A stretch of 64,000 bases of DNA from Stropharia rugosoannulata (Eukaryota; Basidiomycota; Agaricomycetes; Agaricales; Strophariaceae), in contig JANCIK010000001.1 in the NCBI GenBank assembly GCA_028532985.1, forward strand, positions 682,001 through 746,000, read 5' to 3'. Both the position numbers and the translations under genes were made by a program. Shown in pieces: positions 48,686 through 60,074 of this stretch. Under the pieces are notes generated by a model, which was not told the DNA's origin, did not search any database, and saw only the letters and a list, made by a program, of their open reading frames with translations. Numbering within the stretch: the first letter of the stretch is position 1; each line of letters begins with the position of its first letter.

Positions 48686-49407
48686 CTAGTCGCTCAACCT
48701 CACAACCCAGGTTTCGTCACACTTTTTCGAAAGCGGTGGGAGCCGTAGTTTTGCAAATTCATTGTCGAGCTCCAATCCCCGGAATATCGTACTGTCCCCC
48801 AGCGTATCAATTCTTTTTGGATGCTTGTCAGCTTTGGGGTCGACTTCCAGCCTCTTCTTCACCGAACCCTCAATTTTCTCGTACATTCCCTTCTCTCGCA
48901 TTAAAAATCCCCATTCCGAGTCCGCGATGTTTTGCTGCAAGCTATTCCAAACGGACTTCCACACATCTTCACATGTGATATTGGCCTCTGAGACTATTTC
49001 AATGCTCCATGGAAAGGCTTTGGAGATCAAGCGGATGTGTTTTGTAGGTGTTGCCATTGCGAATTCATAGCGACTCGCTTGGAAGGCCTGTGGGAGTATT
49101 GATTTCCCTGGACGTTGCTTGACATCGAATCTGATGAGCGTTGTGTCCACCGCGAGAGCTGGATTGAGCTTGGGATATTTCCCCGAGCGTGAATTTGTAG
49201 CTGTATTGCTAATCAGTACTTCAGCAATAAATTAAGAGAGGTAGGTATCGCACCTGTTCCCGGTGAAGCAAGAGGCTGTTGGTATGGGTCATGGGCGTAC
49301 CACTGTGGTTGTGCGACAGGAATGGGCTGAGGAAACGGTTGGGGATACAAAAATCTGGGGTCGTGCTGGAGGTACGGGGGCTGCCATGCGTTTGCGGACC
49401 AGGCCAT
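48686..49407 (-). CDS. DUF6699-like hypothetical protein (222 aa, 2 exons)
   Basis: Exons 49407-49254 and 49200-48686; the 53-nt intron (gtgcga...tacag) has phase 1. The first exon encodes an aromatic/proline-rich N-terminus (MAWSANAWQPPYLQ, PYPQ-like repeats). After the junction the sequence YPKLNPALAVDTTLIRFDV starts the basidiomycete DUF6699-type domain, and the rest (IRLISKAFPWSIEIV, ITCEDVWKSVWNSLQ) fits it. Function is unknown. The protein has no signal peptide or membrane helix. The start is the first in-frame ATG at 49407. Confidence 0.85.
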
Positions 49408-50703
49408 GAGTAATGCAAGGGCTGGAGATGAAGGGTGTTACAAGGGGGTGACAATGAAGCTTAGCGAACAAGCCTGTTGGTATTTATACGTTTTCGCTTG
49501 TTGGGCGCGCTCAGATAAGATTAATCTTGTTATATTACCCCATTTAGTAGAGTTGTTGCCCACAGGGAGACTGGAGTCATTAGAAAATAGCGCAGCCAGC
49601 CTCTGCCAGCCTGTGCAATGCTCGGAGTAACCTATAAAGGACAGCCTGCCAGGACCTGCCGCATGCGCTGTTGCGCCATCAAACTGGCAGTGCTCTAGTC
49701 AATCGTTGATCCGGGACACCGGCCCCGTGAAAAGGCTGTGCAGCGCCCAGTAATACGACGTACACATCGATGATAATGGCCGGTCGCAAACCAGCAGCCA
49801 GCGGTCATAGGCATTGTCAAGGCCGTGCGAAGGGCAAGCTGTCTTGTTCAGAGTATGTAAAGACACACAATCATCAATGACCTTGTTTACTAGCCTGTTT
49901 GAATAAAAGCTCTGGCAGAATTTTCTGATTCTACGGAACTCAAGCTGTCAGCTTGCCAGAGTGGTTGCTCAAATTAGGGCCTCTATGAAGATGTGCATGT
50001 GAAGGCCCGAATGCCGACGGTCTCGATAACGCAATAATTCGCACACATACAATGCAAGGAAGAAGAAAGTGAGCGCCCACCAAGCCTGTATTTATCGTTC
50101 GGGGGTCCGGCTCCAGACTGACAAAGAAGACATCCACTGTAGGAGATAAAATTGACACACAGACGGGAGATTATGTAAGGTCCACTGTAGGTCTCGCCAC
50201 ACGGTGGCGGAAATATTAATACAGGGAATCTGGTCTCTGATTCAAAGGGCCTATCCTAGCTTCCTGGACCAGTCTGCTGAAGAGAAGCGGTAGCCTGATA
50301 GGGGCATTGTTATCACTAGAGAATGACTCAAACAGAGCAGGACTGCGGTCAGACGTCTTTTCTCGGTCCAAACGTCGCTCCGCCCCGGCATATGCGCATT
50401 TAGGAAATTTTTCGCGATGAACCATTTGCACACCTTGAGCTTGTTCATGCTATGTGTTCAAATAGGAGAAGCTTACAGATATCTGTCAGACAGCTTATAA
50501 TCCTTAATAAGGCTAATTGGAATGACCATTAGGCGAGCTTCTGTGCTGAGGAAGACTTGATAAGTAGGCAGCCTAGCTCGAAAAGTCAAAGACCAAATAT
50601 AGTTTATTCATGACTCGAACATTCAAGTAAAATTGAAGGCTATAAATACAAGTCCGCCGTGAAGTATAACATACCTTGGACATCAATATCATTGAATTCA
50701 TAA
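49408..50703. other. 1.3 kb intergenic region
   Basis: No gene is supported. It holds the promoter of the DUF6699 gene and the 3' flank of the P450. Open frames are at most about 75 codons. Confidence 0.55.
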
Positions 50704-53138
50704 TTATATCTCTTCGTTGACACTGGCCAGAACCAGCGCCCTGGACGCTGGGCTTCGCGGGATAATACTGCACGGGAACGGCACAGGTTCTCTGTAAATA
50801 AAAGCGATCCCAATTCAGTCTCATAAAAATATAACATCTGGGAAACAAGTACCTCACAACAGAAGTCCCTGTGAAATTCAACGGGGGGACAATATCATTG
50901 CCCATCGCGTCCTTCGCCATACCGATGTCAAATGTCGCGAGCAGGCGCGCAGCAGCTATGAATGCCATTGACTCGGCGTAGCTCTTCCCAGCACATATTC
51001 TGATATAGTGAGCGTCAATCACCCATCTCACAGTCTGCGGGGGACCAAGCGGAAAAAGAGGCGCACCTGCGTCCGTAGCCAAAGGAGTACAGCATTGGGT
51101 CCATAGGGACGTCCTCCGGCTTGACTCCTGTGCTCTTGTCGAACATGGGCAAGAAGCGCTCTGGGTCAAACTTTTCCGGGTCGGTGTACAGACATGGGTC
51201 CCGGCTTACAGCCCTGGAGATGCACAGCATCAATTAGCATATAACTCTTTGAGACTGAACAGACATGTGGCTGTGCACAACAATCAGCTCACCAGGTGTT
51301 AGCAATGACGACGGTCCCACTAGGTATAAAATGGCCTGTCAAGTTACGTCAAATTTAGTGAGTCCCCTGTACAGCTTTGCGTTGTTAAGCATGCCAGCGG
51401 TGAACTAAACGCACCGTCGTAGACATCATCCTGGATCAATCGATGTGGCAGTGCTAGAGTCCACAAAGATGGGCATATTATTAACATGAAGGAACGTTTA
51501 ACAGTTGGAGGGAGGGCGCACCTATCGGAGAAATAGGCTGCCACCGAATTAGTTCACGTAGCACTGCATTGACGTACGGGAGGTATGGGCTGTCTGCCAT
51601 CGTTGGCAGGCGCCCAGGGCCGACCACAGAATCGATCTCTGCCTGGGCGCGTTTCTGGACGTGTGGATGGAGAACCATGGCGAGGATGAAGCTGCGTAAG
51701 TTAGCCACGCTCTGTAATGGACACGTCATCAGGATACAATAGGCACGCGAATCTAAATAGAAAAATGCGGCGAACCGTATCTGTTCCCGCTGCATATGCC
51801 ATCGTACATGATACCAGTCAGCAGAACTGCAGATATTGAAAGATACAGTAAAGGGTGCCAACCTGACAGCATGGTCCCGGAGCACCACTTCACAAGGTCA
51901 CGATCTTCCCCATGTTCGAGGTTCGTCGACGTAAAAGACGGTTCATAATCCCCGGTGGTCTTCATGATTAAGTCATCAGCCATATGATCTGCTTCTATGC
52001 GGTGAATAGACTTACCATGGCATTCACGGTTCTGTTGAATGGAACATCTATCATCTCATCCGTGAGCTCTTTCGAGCGCTGGGCCCAGCGTTTCCATCCT
52101 GTCCCGGGAATCCAGTCGGGGAATTTCTCGACTGCGTTTATTATATGAGAATAACGGATAATGAAAGAGCAAACTCGACTCGTACGGATGGGAAAGAAGT
52201 CTACCAAAAAATTTCCAGGTTGGGCCGCATATACGGCTGCCGCCATGGTCTTCTCCGCAGTGGTGATGATCTACGAAAACGAAATCGTCAGCCTCAAGCT
52301 GAGAAAATCAGAATTGAGACTGCGCATATACTCACTGAATCATGTTCTTCGGTAACCTCGATGCCGTACATCGTTTTTAGTAGTCCCCGTGCGGCTGCAC
52401 TGTCACAAACACAACATTTAGGAGAAAAGGACATTAAACACAGGATTTGATTTGAATATGAAATAGAACGCACAAGCGGAAGTTCTGCATGTAGCGTTCC
52501 GGGTCGTCCAGAAGGGTTGTCAGAAAGCGCGATACTTCCCTCTCTTGCAGGGGGTAGACCCGTGGAACAGCCTCCTTGCGCAGTGCCTGCGCCAAGATGC
52601 GGCGGTAGCGCCTCCACCGTTCGCCGTAAGGCGCGGTGACGACTGACTTGTCCCATCCCATTCTATCAAACCACATATACTGTAAGTATTAGAAGCAAAT
52701 ATGTGTTGTAGAAGGAATAGGATAATTACATTTTGTTAGCGACGATGGTATGTGGCCTGTCTGAATAGATATCCGAGCGGTGGTCTAGGAGATCAGTGCA
52801 TGCTTGGTACGTATTCAGCACGAGCACTGGCGCGCCGAGTATCTCGAGGTATATCGTATCGCCTGTACGGGCGCCACGGCCATGAGTCAATTAACCGCGA
52901 CAAAATATGCAGAATTTTAATGCAACGTGCACAGGGACTTACCGTACACCTCTTTCCACGCAAGATATGTCTCCCAGGCGGCGGTCGCCGGCATCTGCAG
53001 CATGTTCCCTATGAGTGGAAGGCGTGGCGGGCCAGGAAAGTATTTCGCCCTTTGCCGCCGTCGCGTGGTCACAAAATGGATGAGAAACGCACAAAGCAGC
53101 GCCAGCGCGGTCGCGGACCAGTGAGTCAGGTCTGCCAT
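50704..53138 (-). CDS. cytochrome P450 monooxygenase (515 aa, 14 exons)
   Basis: Exons from 5': 53138-52943, 52862-52730, 52662-52474, 52399-52336, 52270-52186, 52131-52016, 51959-51863, 51789-51776, 51711-51522, 51453-51415, 51335-51293, 51213-51067, 50999-50853, 50791-50704, summing to 1548 nt. The N-terminal helix (SATALALLCAFLIHFV) anchors it in the ER, followed by the proline hinge PGPPRLPLIGNML. The I-helix motif is AGTDTS (294-299), the ExxR motif is ELIR (351-354), then DPERF, and the heme signature is FGYGRRICAGKS with Cys440. It should use a P450 reductase and O2 to oxidise an unknown small hydrophobic substrate; the sequence looks like the expanded agaricomycete P450 clans. Exon 8 is only 14 nt and encodes most of the I-helix motif. 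Exon 6/7 junction choice (56-nt intron, gtaagt...gaag) is the least certain. Confidence 0.93.
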
Positions 53139-54662
53139 TTTTCCTGGGGGTTAAAGTGACCTGGAGCGAAGGCGATAGTGAAAGTGGAGAGATTTAAAGG
53201 CACTGCATGTGCGTCAATTATGTTGATGATGTCGTACCTCAGCAGACCGGAGTGGGCGAATAAATACATTGCAAGAAACTTTTACGGCGCGCAAAGGGAG
53301 ACGGTTAGGTCGACAGTAATAGACATCAAGAAGTGTCGTCGTAAGATTTATTGCGCCCTCGTAGCAGGTCATTTCCGTTGAAGTAAGTTGTAAGTTGGAT
53401 GTGTATCAATGGATCAGCGGATACATAAGCGCTGGACCAACAATTGCTCCTGCAGAGGATCGACGGGTGCTCCTAGGTGCTCCTGCACTCTAACGTTGAA
53501 CTCTTGCTATTCATAGAGAGCACAACGATATTTAAAGAACGGCAATTGGAAAGTCGGATCGTGCGCAACTCGAGGTAACAGCTGACTTCGTTGTGAGAGA
53601 CAAAGCTAGCCTGGGGTAAACAGTCAATCGCGTTCCAGCTGTACACAAACGAAGCATAGAAGGTAACGCCAGATTGGTTGATGGTCTTCTGCCGCATGGC
53701 TGCGAATGTTTGGGAATTGTGATGATGCAATAAGTGAGTGTTGACTCGGACCAACTTAAACCCCGTTATCCTTCGCCCTTCCACATGAAAAGTGTCCGGT
53801 TTTAGGCTTGCCTTAGGCTAAGTGAGGTCGCAGAGTGCATATACTCAGACTTTCAGCAAGACGGTATGGCCTGTTGGATGGGGAAGCCTAGATACTCAGA
53901 CGCCGCATGATGATGGGCAACGGAGAAAAGTCTGTTTAGCTGATGCAATTGGTGGTTGTTCGCGGTGCTGCCAGTGTCAATGGCAACAAGTCCTTTGCAA
54001 GTCCTAGGAATATCACAAGAGTGGTTGAGATCAACGTATAACGGATCAGGAAGAGGTCACAGTTGCCAACATAAGCGAGTTGAGTCAGGTGAGGTCAGGA
54101 GCGACAATCAGTGAATGGAGGGAAAAACAGACAAGAATAACTTGGAAGTTTCCTGTCAGTATGTTGAGGAATCCATAAAAAGGGTGTGTGTCCAGATGTA
54201 CGCCTTTCCTACCCCCACTCTCAATGCCCTAGCTGTTCGCCTTGTGTTCGCCCCACTGGATTGCCTCCGCTGTCATTGTCACGTTGCTGCTTTATCATGA
54301 CTGCGTGACCAACCCGCCGATGCTGATTGGCTGCCCCCGCCCATGTTTGTAATGAACGCGCTCGGCGAGGAGCACTTTAGGGGCTAGAACTGCACAGAAT
54401 CTACTGGAAACTAGGGGCCGCAGAAGTCTCCTACTGGCGGATCCCTACACTTGAGGCAGGTTCAATGCGCGCTGGCTGCCATCTTTGACACTGGGACTTG
54501 ATAAAACCATGGCCAGACGGCGGTGGTGGATGGTAGTGGACGGGAGGGGAAGAGGCGCCATTCCGCTCCGCGTGGATCGTGCTTTGTGAGGATGGGCGTG
54601 ACCGGGCGGAATGCACTGAAAAAGTTTCAGCTGCCAGCGCCCTTCTCGCACCGACCACCACC
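53139..54662. other. 1.5 kb intergenic, divergent promoters of P450 and CCP1
   Basis: No gene is supported. Both flanking genes point away from this stretch. Small frames (at most about 125 codons) lack family matches; those near 54.4-54.6 kb overlap the CCP1 5' region. Confidence 0.5.
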
Positions 54663-56098
54663 ATGTCCTTCACCGCCCTCCGCACTCCCCTCCGCGTCTC
54701 CCTCCGCAGAGCTGCTGCCCAGCCTTCCAGGCTCCAGCTGCGCTCCTCTTTCAACCGCAAGTTTTCCACACCCCCGCCTGCCCCAGAGGCAAAGGCGTCT
54801 AGCAAAGGCGTCTACTACGGCGTCGGCGCAGCTGTCGCGGCTGGTCTTGGATACTACATCTACTCTACTAACAAAGATGAGACCGTGACTGCGCTCAAGT
54901 CGGGCAAGCAGATCGCAAAAGTCAAGGCCAACTTTGTCCCCAGCAAGGAGGACTACATCAAGGTGCGTAACATGCATGTCTTGCCTGCTAACCCGCGGCT
55001 TATCGCGCCCTGTACAGGTCTACGACAGGATCGCCGAGCTCGTCGAGGATGCCGGTGATTACGACGGTAAGTAAACTCCCACCCGATAACGCTTAGAGGT
55101 GTTCACATCACTGACACGGCTTCGCGCAGATGGCTCATACGGCCCCGTTCTCCTCCGTCTCGCATGGCACGCATCTGGAACGTATGACAAAGACTCTAAG
55201 ACCGGCGGAAGGTTAGTTCTCATTTCCCCCGGCTATGGGCATCACTGATCATATGGCTTCTTGCTAGCAACTACGCAACCATGCGCTTCGAGCCCGAGTC
55301 GAAGCACGGCGCCAATGCTGGTCTCAACATTGCTCGCGGCCTCATGGAGAAGGTCAAGGAGGAGTTCCCCTGGATCAGCTACGGCGACCTGTGGACTCTC
55401 GCTGGTGTCGCCGCTATCCAGGTAAGCTCCCCGACTAAATTTCACGAACGATGTTAATTTAATTCGTGCCTAATCCTAGGAAATGGCTGGTCCCAAGATC
55501 CCCTGGCGCCCCGGACGTATTGACGGTGTTGCCGCTCAGGCTACGCCTGACGGCCGCCTCCCCGACGCCACACAAGGCGCGGACCACTTAAGGAATATTT
55601 TCTACCGTATGGGATTCAATGACCAGGAGATTGTCGCCTTGTCTGGTGCGCACGCTCTCGGCCGCTGTCACCCTGACCGCTCTGGCTTCAGTGGTCCCTG
55701 GACCTTCGCACCCACGACGGTCACGAACGACTACTTCCGTCTGCTATTTGACGAGAAGTGGGTCTGGAAGCGCTGGAATGGGCCTAAGCAGCTCGAGGAC
55801 AAGTCAACCGGCACCCTGATGATGCTCCCCACCGACTATGTCCTCGTACAGGACAAGTCGTTCAAGAAGTTTGCCAAGCAGTATGCGGATAACCAGGATC
55901 TCTGGTTCAAGGAGTATGTGCTTTTTTGTGTAATGTCTGATAATTGTATTCTGACTTTTACTTTTACATAGCTTCTCCAAGGCCGTCTCTACTCTCTTCG
56001 AGCTCGGTGTCCCTAAGGAACAATTTGTTTCCCCTGAGCCCTGGATTATGCCCACCGTCGACGAGCAGAAGGAGGCGACGAAGGCGAAGAAGGACTAA
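54663..56098 (+). CDS. CCP1: mitochondrial cytochrome c peroxidase (381 aa, 6 exons)
   Basis: Exons: 54663-54962, 55018-55066, 55130-55211, 55268-55421, 55480-55913, 55972-56098; introns 55-63 nt. The enzyme reduces H2O2 using ferrocytochrome c in the intermembrane space. Residues 1-40 are Arg/Ser-rich without acids (a targeting presequence), followed by a hydrophobic segment ([15 protein letters not shown], about 52-66) that suits a two-step sorted intermembrane-space protein. Distal heme residues are in [10 protein letters not shown] (Arg126, Trp129, His130), the proximal His is in [11 protein letters not shown] (His253), the radical-site Trp is in FSGPWTFAP (Trp269), and MLPTDYVL carries the hydrogen-bonding Asp. 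All key residues are present. Length is close to yeast Ccp1. Confidence 0.97.
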
Positions 56099-56906
56099 GT
56101 TCCTCTCTTTAATTCAGAAATGCTAGTGGCCAGTCGGTGATCCGAAGCCAACCTATTTTCTTACTTCTCAATATGTTGTTCACATGTTAGTCGCCTTGTT
56201 ATCCTGCTGCCTGTGCTTTTCTTCCAGAACACGCTTTCTCCCCTATAACACCGTCCTACACATTTCTCGCCTGTCCTCTCACCGTCTTACCCAGTGACCG
56301 ACGCTTCGCTGCCCAGTGCCTATGTATACGGTTTTGAAGTAGACTACTTTAGCGACTGGGTCCTACTTGCCAGTAGTACATGGCATATACATAGCTTACT
56401 TTTGTTAGACTAAATATTCTATAGAAACTTTATCTCGAATATACTAGCCACTTTGTGAGGGTTCTCTTTTTCATGTTTTCGCAGCTACGTCAACGCTGGC
56501 TACCACCTTGGGACAGCAACAACCCTCCTGTTTCTCCCCAGCTCTTTCTTTTATGTAGCTCTTTTCATTCTTGTCGTTCTCTGTATCTTTCGTTAAGGTC
56601 TCCCGCATATATACGCATTCTGCTTCTGCGATTCGTGTGGGTTCTGTCCTCTGCCTCTCCTCTCTTAATCGATAATCTTTGCTGCACAGCAGAGTCTCGC
56701 TTGGGTCGGCAAGCCGCAACAAGCCGCGGTTAACAGCGTTGAGCAGCCGGCGGCTTTGTCCGAACATAGAACCTCCGGTTCTCGCGGTCCAAACGCGCAG
56801 TGCTCACTGCTCACCTCGTTGACGTCTCGTGTGGAAGCTATGGCAAGATTAGGAGGCCACTAGCAGCCTAGTAATCTATATCCATCCTTCCCTCCACATC
56901 TTCGCC
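56099..56906. other. intergenic, about 0.8 kb
   Basis: 3' flank of CCP1 and promoter of the NACHT gene. No coding, RNA or repeat feature is recognised. Confidence 0.6.
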
Positions 56907-59323
56907 ATGTCCATGAATCAGCCACAAACCTCCGCCACAAAGACGCACAATTGTCATGATGCAGATGGTAAGGTAAAACCACCGTTTAGCGTGATGCAGC
57001 AACAACTTACCGCGGTGCTTACATCTGACAGATGGTTTCAAACATCTACAAGCCCATGTTTCCCCAAAGGCCTTTGACAGGAATCAGGAGGGCGAGGCAC
57101 CAGCTTGCCATCCCAATACTCGCACGGCTGTTCTGGACGAACTGATGGACTGCATCCTGCAGAGGGGGGATCATACACAGCGAATGATTTGGCTGAATGG
57201 CGCGGCAGGTGCAGGAAAGTCGGCCATTGCGCGGTCAATTGTGCAGCGCTGTCAGCAGAACAACGTGTGTATTTTGCGATTTTTCTTCTTTCGCGCCGAT
57301 GCGACGCGGAACACCATCGAACCCGTCGTGGCGACCCTGGCGCATCAGCTTATCCAAGTCTTCCCGCATCTCAAGGCGCAAATAGTCACGGAGATCTTCT
57401 CAAATCCACTTATGTTCAAGATGTCCGTCGAGGAACAGTTCAGCAGTATCATATTCAAGCACCTTCTTGAACTGAAAGAGAATTCTCATTTCTTCCCATC
57501 GCTAGTATTCCTCTTCGACGGGCTCGATGAATGCGAAGGTGACACGAATCAAAGCGATCTTATCGATATCTTTTCTGGTTTTGTCAGAACACACAACGAC
57601 TTGCCTGTCATTGTCTTCTTTGGTAGCCGTCCTGAGCACCAGATCACTATGGCGTTCAATAACCGACAACTTGCTCCTCTACTCCTACGCGTGCCTCTCG
57701 ACAATCGATACCTTCCGGACGCTGATATCCGTCTATTTCTCGATGACAGTTTTGGGAAGCTTAGACAAACACATCCTCTAGCCGATCGCCTGCCTGAGAA
57801 CTGGCCTGTCCCGGCGCACATCCAAGAAATTGTAGATAAATCGTCTGGGCAGTTCATCTATGCATCTGTTGTGATCAAGTTTATTTCGTTTCCTTCTGCG
57901 AACCCCGCTACACGGCTTGAGATTATCCGCGGCCTCCGTCCAGCTGGTCGCTTGACGCCCTTTGCACAGCTCGATGCTCTATACCGACATATTCTCTCCC
58001 AAGTACAGGATCTGCAGCGGACAATGCCCGTATTAGCGGCAATCACTCTATGTCCTGACTTTATAACACATGGTGTGCATCAGCTAGCTCCTTTTCTGCA
58101 TGAAACCCAAGAAGACGTCAAAGACTCCCTGATAGACCTCACCTCCGTGATCAGCTATACAGACGACTCCATCCAGTTTTTGCATGCATCTCTGCCTGAT
58201 TTTCTTATGGACCCGCTGCGCTCAGGTGATTACTGCGTAAGTACTCCAGAGTGGCCGGTATATTTGTCTCTCCTTTGGTTTAATGAACGCAATGGCAAGT
58301 CCTGGCACTTATTTCCTGTTAGAAAGATAATTATAACTCTATATTAAGACTGGCTCTTTTGGTCTCTTCTCCCTTTCCTCAGGTATGCACAGCCATGCCC
58401 AGAGCTTCGCGAAGCAGTCCTCTCCTATAAACTGGAGACACGAGGGGCTATAAAAGAAGATGCGATGGTCATCGATTACCTTAACATTCTAAATTCCATG
58501 GTATGTATGTTACAAACATTCGCATTGTCAGGCTATATAATGTCGAATGAAATTAGGACTTCGGAGACGGACAAGGGGGATCAGTGTATACCTATGTGCT
58601 CGTCCGCGTTACGCGCTATGTAAAGCGCGCTCAACCTCAGCTATTGTTGTACCTTGCCAAGGTCCACAGCGTTGATAAGATACTAAACCTAATTGAGCTA
58701 GAAGAGGTGGGTCAAATGGATATCTTAACATTTGGCATATCCGCTGATGAATATGAATATGTAGGACATAAAAATTAAGCAGGTAAATAACTAGAGAAAC
58801 AATATATCATACACCCCTAATGGGTATTTTAGGATCCATACTTGTCTCAAGCAAGTCCTAAATCCAGTAGTAAAATGGCCTCGGCGCCAATACGCAAAAG
58901 TCGTTCAGCTCCGCGGTCTAACAAGGGTACTCGCAGACGAGCCTCAGTCCAGCAGGCGCCGGCAGTACCCAGCACAGATATATCTACGGCTAGCGAGGCC
59001 ACTGAATTACAGCAACCTCAACGTGCATGCAAGCGGCGTCGAGAATCTGTGACTAACACCGTCGACATTTGTACAAAGTGCAGTCAAGTTGCAGATGGCG
59101 ATGTCGGGACGATACAATGCAAAACTCCTGCGTGCCCTACGGGACGGGTGCGTCTATTTCTGAACTTACACTTTTTTATGGCTTCAATTACTCCATCTAG
59201 TACCATCTGTCTTGCGTGGGACTTCGCCGCGTGCGGAAGAACTGGACATGCGACACCTGCAAGTTAGTAAGTGGCGAGCGAGAGGCGAATGATGCTCCTA
59301 AAAGGACAAGACGGCGGCGGTGA
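56907..59323 (+). CDS. NACHT-domain NTPase with C-terminal PHD finger (about 677 aa, 6 exons)
   Basis: Model: 56907-56967, 57032-58298, 58383-58500, 58557-58706, 58833-59147, 59201-59323. NACHT proteins are STAND NTPases, often non-self sensors in fungi. Residues 22-60 carry the usual lead-in (CHPNTRTAVLDELMDCIL). Walker A is GAAGAGKS (77-84) and Walker B is VFLFDGLDEC (179-188). Helical regions follow to about 530, with no WD40, ankyrin or TPR repeats. Exons 5-6 encode a basic linker and a C4HC3 PHD finger: Cys612, 615, 628, 633, His639, Cys642, 654, 657. PHD fingers usually read histone tails. Exon 2 end is uncertain: donors at 58299 (gtcctg) or 58278 (gtttaa) both fit phase. The join of exon 4 to 5 (126-nt intron, donor gtgggt) is in frame, but without it the frame stops at 58778, so two adjacent genes are possible. 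Confidence 0.7.
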
Positions 59324-59870
59324 TCTGCTTCTGCTGACTCAATGGAACGGACCGCGTTCTAAGTACAAAGATGCCAACCGGTCCCAGGCAGATGGTGCGC
59401 GAGTTGCCTCGAGTGACAATCATAAACTTGGTCAGGACTTCAACCCGCTCCCGGGCTCTTCTCGAATAGACTGACTACCGTCCACCTGGCCGGAGGGCGT
59501 AAGGGATCTTACAGGCCCAATCAAACAATGTATCGTTTCTCGATACATGTTCCGGTTCAAGCTTATCCATTTGACTGCGCCAGTATTAATCACGAAAAGT
59601 AGTAGGCCATCTCAAAGGATCATATAATGAGTACTCTAACATTGCTCATACAAGGTCCTTGATTGTATAGTACACCTTTGCTCATGCAGAGTCAGAACTG
59701 GGGAGATGGTCAGTGCCTTAGGTAGTGTATGACAAAAGCGACAACTTTAGGTCCTACATCCATCAAGAAAGTCAGTTGAGAAACGCACAATATTATGATC
59801 TGCCGTCGCCGTGTCATTGCTTTGACTATTGCTTCCCCTCTGTGTACACCGTATAGCTCGAGGGAATCCG

Positions 59871-60074
59871 TTATATGCTATGAATAATTTGTGAACATCC
59901 TTCTTTGTGCTGGGCATACATATAAAGAAACGTGCCTCCTGAAACAGTGCATGTTCCGCCTTGGACAAATATAAGATTTCCGCCATGAATGTTGACGGTG
60001 TTACAGTTCCCTACGACAGTCGGAGACAATCCATCGGTCGAACGGTGAGGCTGTTGTGTCGACATGCCATCCAT
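59871..60074 (-). CDS. small Gly/Asn-rich open frame, possible gene fragment
   Basis: A 67-codon frame starts with ATG at 60074 and contains NCNTVNIHGGNLIFVQGG then CTVSGGTF. This polar, glycine-rich beta-like pattern resembles the short lead-in that precedes NACHT domains in some agaricomycete proteins. It lies about 550 bp beyond the NACHT-PHD gene on the opposite strand. There is no convincing second exon. It could be a remnant or a chance frame. Confidence 0.25.
   Translation of the reverse strand: MDGMSTQQPHRSTDGLSPTVVGNCNTVNIHGGNLIFVQGGTCTVSGGTFLYMYAQHKEGCSQIIHSI

Noticed and set aside
50640..51169. Long frame covering the P450 3' exons read as one ORF
   Set aside because: It reads through introns 12 and 13; splicing gives the expected RRICAGKS heme motif and the typical C-terminus.
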